From: Parendozoicomonas haliclonae | GTDB lineage: Bacteria; Pseudomonadota; Gammaproteobacteria; Pseudomonadales; Endozoicomonadaceae | Assembly (NCBI RefSeq): GCF_900174585.1 | Contig: NZ_FWPT01000002.1 | Span: 248,001 to 312,000, forward strand | DNA: 64,000 nt | Direction: 5' to 3' | In this document: in pieces, positions 27,341-36,000 of the stretch | How the letters are laid out: each line of letters starts with the position of its first letter | How positions within the stretch are numbered: position 1 is the first letter of the stretch | Position numbers and translations under genes: made by a program | Notes under the pieces: generated by a model | Told to the model about the DNA's origin: nothing | Databases searched by the model: none | The model's input: only the letters and a program-made list of their open reading frames with translations

Positions 27341-28957
27341 TTATTTTATTTTTTGAACAACCATCTCTGACGAAAGCACACCACTGACAAAATGCTTCAG
27401 AGGCTGCACGTGCTCCTCCTTTCTCCATTCCGCAAACAGGTTTTCAATAATATGGTGGGTGTAAAAAGCCTCTGTCTGATAGCTGAAATAGCGAACAACC
27501 GGATGCAGGAAGTTGGATTCTTCGCCCCGGTCTCCGCAGTCCCTTGGTGGTCGTTCGATATCGAAGGGGTAGTCAAAAATGGTCGGCCCATGCTCAATGG
27601 AGAGCATCAACAGTCGATGGTGTTTCGCCAGATGTTCAATTGCATAGGCATAGGGTAAGTCCTGATAGATAGTGACGGAGCCGTCGTCCGCCAATACCAG
27701 ACAGTCCACAAGGAACTTGGGTTGCAACCACAAAGATGCCGTCGTATTCACACGTTCAATGGCATAGGAACTGATAGCATCAGTGCTGGCGTCTATCTTT
27801 TGAGTCGGGTATGCCTTGTCAAAATATTTTTCACAAAGAAAATCAACCAGCGTCCTGATGTTGTAGCGGAAACCATGAATAAATCCGGACATGGTTTTAC
27901 GGTAATCGTTGTACTGGGTCAGCGTCCCGGCGAAATACATATCCTTAACGTTGACGGACTCCCACTCTGCCGTCTGCCTGGGTAGCTTTTCACGATCACA
28001 CAACTCAGGGCGACACTCCTCAGAGAAGAAGTCGGTATCCATGGCGAAACCCGTGCAATGAATAACACGGTCGTAATAAATGGTTTCCACTTCTTGTTCT
28101 GCACGCTTGTACTGAACAGTAACCTGAAAGCCATCACCATCCTTCTCAATCTTTTGGATATCCGCAGTGAAGGCCGCATTCTGGGACTTCAGCTGATAGG
28201 TATCGAGAAAGCTGTTGTTAATAGCGCGCAGGTGCCCTACATAATGGGTGCTCCAGGCCATTTTTAATGTATTTGGACTGGTCATATGTATCAGGCTGGC
28301 GTACGGCGTCAGTGCATTGGCCGTTTCAAAGGCCGAGTTACCTTTGCCAATAATCAGCACCCTTTGCCCGGCCATCGCTTCGGAATGCTCTGGAGTGAGA
28401 TCCCGGTAGGAGATTGTCTGCTCAATGCCCGGGATGTGAGGTGTATAATCTTTCCCGAACCCTGTCGCTATGATCACTATACGACCATGAACAGATTCCC
28501 CCTGCTCACTGTTGACGATGAAGTGTTGTTCACGGGTGACGGATTCAACGTTGAATGAATAGCGTACCGGTATTTGAAAGTAAGCCGCATAGTAATTTAA
28601 ATACTCAACCATACGATCAGCATCGGGGTAGTATTTAGTATCAAAGTCCTTGAACTTACGTGCCTGAGTATCGCAGGGTAAAAGAGAATTCCAGTCCCAG
28701 CGTTCATTGATCTCACTATTATCAATGCCGGTATAAACCTTATTGATAGAAATTAGCTGCCGATGAACCGGGAACTTTTCAAAGAAGTGGCCACAGCGAT
28801 CATTGGCCTCAAGAACAACACAGGATAATCCTGCCTGCTTAAGAAAATAGGCCGCCTGTAAACCTGCGGGACCACCACCTACAACAATAACATCGTAAAA
28901 CGAATGTCCTTTATTGTCGTATGAATTGTACTCATTGAGAACGTTGACTTGGCTCAT
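27341..28957 (-). CDS. FAD-dependent oxidoreductase/monooxygenase, FOXRED2-like
   Basis: About 538 residues from ATG 28957, which has AAAGGA seven nt upstream; a longer frame to 29032 lacks a site. FAD-binding motif VIVVGGGPAGLQAAYFLKQ is near residue 20, and a second Rossmann motif IIGKGNSAFETANAL marks NAD(P)H binding. Segments FEKFPVHRQLISINKVYTG, ERWDWNSLL and THYVGHLRAINNSFLDTYQL closely follow the eukaryotic ER flavoprotein FOXRED2/ERFAD, recognised by eye, rather than ordinary Baeyer-Villiger enzymes. The reaction is unknown; hydroxylation, oxidation or disulfide chemistry on the product is possible. It leads the minus-strand run flavoprotein-PksC-adaptor-pump-TDO-formamidase. Confidence 0.85.
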   Translation of the reverse strand: MSQVNVLNEYNSYDNKGHSFYDVIVVGGGPAGLQAAYFLKQAGLSCVVLEANDRCGHFFEKFPVHRQLISINKVYTGIDNSEINERWDWNSLLPCDTQARKFKDFDTKYYPDADRMVEYLNYYAAYFQIPVRYSFNVESVTREQHFIVNSEQGESVHGRIVIIATGFGKDYTPHIPGIEQTISYRDLTPEHSEAMAGQRVLIIGKGNSAFETANALTPYASLIHMTSPNTLKMAWSTHYVGHLRAINNSFLDTYQLKSQNAAFTADIQKIEKDGDGFQVTVQYKRAEQEVETIYYDRVIHCTGFAMDTDFFSEECRPELCDREKLPRQTAEWESVNVKDMYFAGTLTQYNDYRKTMSGFIHGFRYNIRTLVDFLCEKYFDKAYPTQKIDASTDAISSYAIERVNTTASLWLQPKFLVDCLVLADDGSVTIYQDLPYAYAIEHLAKHHRLLMLSIEHGPTIFDYPFDIERPPRDCGDRGEESNFLHPVVRYFSYQTEAFYTHHIIENLFAEWRKEEHVQPLKHFVSGVLSSEMVVQKIK

Positions 28958-29177
28958 AATGGTTCCTTTGGGAGGAACGAAAAGTAAGAGGGTTTTAAAA
29001 TAGATATGACATGATAGAAATGCGAATCCCACTCAGATCGTTTCATCAAAAAACGACAATATTAATCAACCTGCTTGTACGAGATGGTTCTCTCAATATT
29101 GGTACGATTCTACATCGCCTGCTTGAATGGAGTGATAAGAGAAGCTCCACTCCGTCGCTAAAAGACAGGATACAATT
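28958..29177. promoter_or_regulatory. Divergent promoter region between flavoprotein and methyltransferase genes
   Basis: A 220-nt spacer between divergent starts. It should carry the promoter of the long minus-strand run that includes PksC and the pump, as well as that of the methyltransferase. No element could be assigned with confidence. Confidence 0.35.
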
Positions 29178-30053
29178 ATGGAATTCAAAGCCCTCTACTT
29201 ATTGTTCTTTGTTCTGGTTATGGCTTTGTTTTTGTATATCCGTACCAAGAAAAACAGTTCAAACAACGAGTTTCACTCTCTGGACGATTTTGTTCTGAAT
29301 ATTCAACGAGAGAGCAGCTGGGCAAACCTCGGTTATTGGAAAAACAGCACGCAATATCCGGATGCAGCACGCCACCTTGCCACTTTACTAGGTAATCAAC
29401 TGGGGCTCTCCCCAGAACATAATGTTCTTGATGTTGGATACGGCTGCGGTGACCAGATTCTTTTATGGAAGAACGATTATCGGGTCGCCTCTGTGGTTGG
29501 GTATAACAACTCAACTATTCAGACTCAATACAGCATGAGCCTGTGCAAAGGGCTCGGTGATGTTATTTTGTTGAACAAATCTGCCATGGATATAGACAGC
29601 AGGGATAATTTTCATCGGGTTATCGCCCTTGACTGCGCTTACCACTTCCCATCACGCCTCGTTTTCTTGCAGAAGGCTCACAAAGCCATGGTGACGGACG
29701 GACAGATCGGCCTTGTCGATATGATATTCCGTTTTGACAAAGCGACTCTGGCTGAAAAACTATTTATGAGGCTGATTTTTAAAATCTCGCACATGCCATC
29801 TGAAAATTTGTGGGATGAAGCAACCTATAGAGCACATTTATCTGACACAAATTTTAAAGTCATCGATTTTCACTCCATCGGGGAGTGGGTCTTCCTGCCT
29901 TTCCAGAGTTTCATTCACCAGCACCATCAATCCTTTCACAGCATGACGCGCGACAAGGTCTGGAGAAAGTTTTTGGCAGCCTCAAGAGTCTTATCATGGA
30001 TGTATAAGAAACAGTACATCGATATGGTTGTTGTCACAGCCACAAAACAATAA
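29178..30053 (+). CDS. Membrane-anchored SAM-dependent methyltransferase
   Basis: 291 residues. Residues about 5-22 (ALYLLFFVLVMALFLYI) form one membrane helix followed by RTKK, so the catalytic part should face the cytoplasm. SAM motif I is VLDVGYGCGDQ at about residue 84. The later HRVIALDCAYHFPSR and a motif III-like GQIGLVDMIFRF fit small-molecule methyltransferases of the type that act on polyketide hydroxyls. It lies on the plus strand between PksB and the flavoprotein gene, the only plus-strand gene inside the PKS run, and converges with PksB. O-methylation of the product at the membrane is inferred. Confidence 0.85.
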   Translation: MEFKALYLLFFVLVMALFLYIRTKKNSSNNEFHSLDDFVLNIQRESSWANLGYWKNSTQYPDAARHLATLLGNQLGLSPEHNVLDVGYGCGDQILLWKNDYRVASVVGYNNSTIQTQYSMSLCKGLGDVILLNKSAMDIDSRDNFHRVIALDCAYHFPSRLVFLQKAHKAMVTDGQIGLVDMIFRFDKATLAEKLFMRLIFKISHMPSENLWDEATYRAHLSDTNFKVIDFHSIGEWVFLPFQSFIHQHHQSFHSMTRDKVWRKFLAASRVLSWMYKKQYIDMVVVTATKQ

Positions 30054-30086
30054 GTGCATCCAAAAGCAACGGTATCAGGAAGACAA

Positions 30087-33000
30087 TCAGGCACTGGCAA
30101 GTATCACATGGGCATTGCTGCCACTCAGTCCGAAAGAACTGATCCCTGCATACAGGGTACCGCTATCGTCTACTGGCCAGGGCGTTAACGACTGACATAC
30201 CTGAACTGGAATATCTTGCCAAGGGATTTGTCGGTTCAGGGTTTGCGCATGCAAGTGAGGCGGTAACTGTCGATGCCGCATCGCAGCCATTACTTTAAGC
30301 AAACCGGCCATTCCCGCCCCCGCTTCAAGATGACCAATATTGCCTTTCACACTGCCAATCGGGAGCGGGCTTCTCCTTGCAGCAAACACCTCGGCCAGCG
30401 CCATAACCTCCAGCGGGTCCCCCAGTCGGGTTCCGGTCCCGTGCGCTTCAAGATACCCAATATCATCCTCCGATAGTCTGGCCTTGCCGAGTGCCTGCTG
30501 AACCAGACGCTGTTGCGCCTCGCTGTTAGGGACAGTGAGGCCGGGACCGGCACCATCATGGTTGATGGCGGTGCTGGCAACTTTTGCCTGAGCAGGGATA
30601 GCGAGCTGGTCGGCCCGGCTTTCCCGGGTCAGAACCAACACACCACATCCTTCACCACGACTGTATCCATCAGCATTATCAGCAAACGCCTTGCACAGAC
30701 CATCAGCGGAAATGGCTCTGGCACGGCACAGGGCGATATACGTCTGCGGGAGCATAATGGTCTGCACACCAGCAACCAGTGCCAGGTCGCAATCTCCACT
30801 GTCCAGCGCCTGACAAGCCAGATGCAAGGCAGTGAGTGTCGAGGAACAGGCCGTATCCACGGCCATACAGGGTCCCTGTAACCCGAGGGAATGAGCAAGC
30901 CGACCTGCGGCAAAACTGATATGGCTGCCGGTCACCGAGTACATATCCGTTTCCGCCCGGAGGTGCCTCTGAGTATGGCTAAACTCCGGTGGCCCAATGC
31001 CGAGAAAGACACCCACCCGCTCTCCGCGGAGATCATCAGGCACAAGACAAGCGTTCTCCAAAGCCAGCCAGGCATTTTTCAGCAATAGTATTTGCTGCGG
31101 GTCCATCTTTTCAGCTTCCCTGGGGGATATTCCGTAGAACAACGCTTCCTCAATACCGGGCAGCTCAACAAAGTGTCCATAGGGACAGTAAGATCGATCA
31201 ACCCTATCCTGATCAGGACTATAAAATCCCTCCAGAGGCCACCGGTCTGGCGAGATCTTCTCCCGGGTACATCGCCCCTCTGCCAACAGCTGCCAGAACT
31301 GATCAAGGTCGTTCACGCCACCAGGCAGGGTGCAACTGGAGCCAAGAATAACAACCGGATCCACAGCGGCTGTGCAACGCTCTTCAACCAGTGTCGCTTG
31401 ATTGTCTTTATTTGGGGAGGAGCGGGGAGATTTAAAACGGTCACACTGCTTATCCAAAAGCGGCAACAGCTTTCGAGCCAACCCCCCAAGATTTGCAGCA
31501 CTGATAATCAGAGCTGCATCCAGAGTAAGTCCGAGGTTCTTGCTGATGGTGTTGGCCAGGCTGACCATCATCATCGAGTCCATACCCAGGGCGAAAAAGC
31601 CTTCTTCCTCCGAGAGTGCGGCATCAGGCTCCATACCCATCAACTGCAACACCTGCTCTTTAAGCCAATGCGTGAGCAACCGCGCTTTCTCGATTTCGGC
31701 AGCCTGAAAATACTGATCAAGGAAACCATTATCTTCACCTTGAAACGAGTGTTCAGGTTCATCGTCCAGATTCTGGCTCTCAGAAAAATTGATGCGTTCC
31801 CGCATCGCTTCACTCAGATCCGCAACCACAGAATGTCCCGTGGCAGCGGTTGCCGAGAGCCGCCCAAGCGCTTCATGAGGTGTTAATGGATAGATACCGG
31901 ATGCAGATAGTGCATCCAGTGTTCGACTGCGGGTCGCCATACCCGCCTGCCAGGGGCCCCAACTAATAGTCCGGCAGGAAAGTCCCTCACGAGACAGCCG
32001 CTCAGCACCGGCATCCAGCCAGGCATTGGCGGCGCAGTAGGCGGACTGAGTTGCCCGGCCGGTCACACTCGCCAGGGAAGAGAAGCAGATAATATGATCG
32101 GGTCTCAGGTCTTCGGGGAGCGATGCCAGCGCTTCAAACCCCATAACCTTGGGCCGCATATTATTTCGCAAAGTCTGCAGATCAAGCTCTGCCAGCGGCA
32201 GGTTCTCGGAAACCCCGGCACAGTGATAAACGACAATAGAGTCTGACGACCGGGAACGCATGGTTGCCAGCAGGTTCGCCAGCACATCTGGTTCACCAAT
32301 ATCCCGCAGCTCAATCTGAAGGCTACCCGTTTGCGGCAACCGGCTCTGAAGCTGCTCCAACAGTTGCTGCCGTTCGGGATCCTCCGGTCTATGGCGGCTA
32401 ACCAGTACCAGTTGCTCAATCCCCTGCTCCACCAGCCAGAGTGCCGTGTGCAGTCCAAGGCTTCCCAGACCACCAGTAATCAGGGCCTGACCAGACAACA
32501 ACGGTGCATTATTCTCGGGTGAACTACTGCTCTCCTGCAATATCGGGCGATAGAATTGCCCCCTGCGATAAGCCATTTCTGTCAGAGATCGGGTCAGAGA
32601 TCGAGACAGAACATATTGCCGGTATTCATCCCGCTGTTTTAACTGTTGAATAACCTCAGCGGCATCGTCCCGAGCGCCAATATCCAGCAGTACGAAAGTC
32701 AGGTCTGGATATTCCTGAGCAATACCTCGTACAAATCCCCGGATAGCACTCTGCTCTGAACTGGCAATATCGGAACCAGCAGAAATATCACCCGGCAGGC
32801 GTTCACCTTGCCGGGTCAGTACCCAGACCACCTCTGGCAACGATTCGTTAACAAGGTGGGACTTTAACGCCTGAAACTGCTGCTCCACAGCCGAGAAGAC
32901 GTCTCTCCCAGGCTGATCGTTCGTTGGCCACACAATCACATGACTGTTATCGTCTGTCTTTATATTCGAGTCAGCTGCAGTTTGGGATTGCAGGGCTTGC

Positions 33001-36000
33001 CAGACGCGCTGGTAAACCTTAAGGCTTTCACTCTTAATCTCACTAGTGGTCGCACTTCTGGTCACACTCTTTTTCGATGCGTCATGCAACCAGTACGCTG
33101 AACGATTCCAGGGGTAACCCGGTAAATCCAGAGGCTGGCCTTCACGGCCTTGCCACACAGCTTTCCAGTTCACCGAGCCACCGCTCATAAACCATTGCTG
33201 CAATCCTGCGCCAGGGTCAGAGAAACAACAGGTTTGAAGGTCATATTGTGCGGATAATGGCTCAACACACACAACAACCCGGGAGTGTGAAAGCTGACTG
33301 CTATCTATCGATGGCATGCCTTCGGTATCGACCTTCATAATCGGGACAGTCTGGTTTTCCACCAACTGGGAACAAGTCTTGAGTAAATGAGGATCTGCAC
33401 GTCCTGTCGTTTTTTTATCCACCAGCTGCTGAGCCATGGCAAACGCATCGTCCAATGACTGGTCATCACTGAGAATACCGGGCAGTGCCAGTCCTTCCGC
33501 TACAAGACTGGATCCGTTGATCCCCCAAAGCCGCCATGTAGCAACTAATGCGCAACCAATCCCTGCAATCGCAAGATCTCTATTTGGTGAATCCTGTGCC
33601 GGCTCGGATAACTGTAAAAGCAGGCCTTCCAGTGCGATGCCCATAAAGGCTGCCCAATGCTCAAGAACCTCCATAAAAGTCTGTTCAGAACGGTAATTAG
33701 CAACAAGCTGACGCAGGGCATCAGGGGCTTCTGGCAAATTCAGCCATAGAACGGTTTCATCAGCAGCAAGGGGATCACATCGCTTCTGCTGACCACTATG
33801 AGCGGCAAGCCATTGCTCAAGTTCCTCATAGAGATCACTGAGATTTTCCGCAGGAACAATAAGCCGATATTCAAACGATGATCGTCGTACAGCCAGATTC
33901 CAGGCCAGATTTTCTGCGGTTACAGCTTCGCTATCAGCCAAATCCTGACAATACGCCAGCATCTCTTCAACCATGGCACGCAAAGATTCGGGAGAGCGTG
34001 CTGACAGCAGAACCAGTTGCCAAGACCGAACTTCCAAAGCAGGTTGCGTACGGGAAACAACTTTCCGTGCAGGAGCCTGTTCCAGTATGAGATGAGCATT
34101 GGTTCCACTAAATCCGAACGCACTGACCCCTGCCCGGTAAGGCCGCCCGGTTTCTGGCCAGCCCGACAAATGCCGGACTACAGAAATCGGGATAGCATCC
34201 CAGCGAATTTGGCGAGACACCGGTGTGCAGGAAAGGCTGGCGGGAAGCTGGCCATGCTGCATGGCCAGAACAGTTTTAATAACGCCGGCCACACCTGCTG
34301 CCGCCTCGCTATGGCCGATATTACTCTTGACCGAACCGACCTGTAGCGGTGTTTTACGACTGCGTTCATGGAACACACTTGCAAGCGCATTGATCTCAAT
34401 CGGATCGCCAAGTGCGGTTCCTGTGCCATGGGCCTCCAGATAATCGATATCCGTTGGCTGCAGGGCGGCCGCATCCAGAGCCTCCTGGATAACCTGCGCC
34501 TGTGCCGGGCCGTTGGGTGCCGTCAGGCCCTGGCTTCTGCCATCCTGATTCACAGCACTGCCCCGAATAACCGCAAGGATGTTATCGTTATCGCGTTCGG
34601 CATCGGCAAGCCGTTTAAGCACAAGAACGCCACACCCTTCTGCCGGGACGAACCCGTCGGCCTCCTGCCCAAATGGACGACACTGCCCTGTTGATGAAAG
34701 GGCTCCAAGCTTGTCGAAATAGATCTGTCGGTAAGACGAAAGCAGCAAGCTGACACCACCTGCCAACGCCAGATCAGATTCCCCGTTAATCAGCCCCTGA
34801 CACGCAAGATGCAGACTCACCAGTGATGAAGAGCAGGCGGTATTCACCGGCATATTCGCGCCTCTCAAACCCAGCCAGTAGGAGAGACGTCCGGCCATGG
34901 TGCTGTGTTCCGAGCCCAACAAAGTCCAGCCATCCAGCTCTTCTACACCGGCCTCGGCAATCTTCTTCTGGTAGTCGTGGTGGTAGAGCCCGACAAACAC
35001 TGACGTCCGACTGTTCCACAACTGTTCTTTGGCCAGTCCGGCTTGTTCAATCGCCTGCCAGGCTGTTTCCAGCAGCACACGCTGTTGCGGATCAAGGGAT
35101 GCGGCCTGACTGGGGGGAATATCGAAAAAGAGAGGGTCGAACATGTCAATATCATTCAAATACCCGCCATGTCCTTTGGGCCCTGCAACCGGTTGATCCA
35201 GAGCCAGACGGCGGCGGTCAACGGGCAGCTCTCCAACAGTATTCAGACCTTCAGACAATAACTCCCAGAATGCGTCCGGAGACTCTGCTCCGGGAAAGCG
35301 GCAGCCCATACCGATAATGGCGACTGCATCGGAATGCGGAGTACGCTTATCGCTTGCATCCTGCAGCCTGTTCTCCGGCTCCACGGTTTCTTCAACGGAC
35401 TCGGTTTCAGCCAGCAAAGGACGGATATGTTCGACCAGCGCATCTACTGACGGGTAATCGAACAGTACAGAGCTCGAGAGCGGTTGCCCCAAAGCCTTAA
35501 CAAGCTGATTACGCAGCTCAACCGCTTTCAGGGAGTCCATGCCCAACTCTTGAAAAGAAGCCTGATCAGTCAGGAGTGATTGATGCTGTTCGTCTAGAAC
35601 CGATTGCACTGACTTCCTTATCTGCGCCCGTAACTGCTCCCGCAACAGTGATCTTAAACCGGTCTGGCCGTTTATTGGGTTGGCATTGCTCTTCGGGCGA
35701 CTGACCTCAGGTATGTGTTGCGCGGCCAGCGTACGAAACACAGCTGGCAAACTATCGCCATGAGCGCCCAGAGCCTGCGGGTCAATCGGTGAAACAACCC
35801 GGCTCCCGTACGCCTGTTGTGCCTGTAGCCTGAAAGCGCGAGTCATCCCGTCCATTGCCTGCACGGGCGTCATTGGTTTTATATCCAGCGCCTGCAGAGT
35901 GGAAGCCATGGTCGTATTACTGGCCTGTACCCGCTCAACGCCAACATCTTTCACCGCCCCCCAGTCAAGAGCCAGCGCAGGCTCTCCTCTTACCAAGCGG

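Noticed and set aside
29129-29153. GGAGTG / CACTCC inverted repeat before the methyltransferase gene
   Set aside because: Only six paired bases with a 13-nt loop; easily found by chance and without supporting features.
31092-31886. 264-codon plus-strand frame opposite PksB
   Set aside because: It lies wholly within the ACP and KS region of PksB on the other strand and shows no family features.
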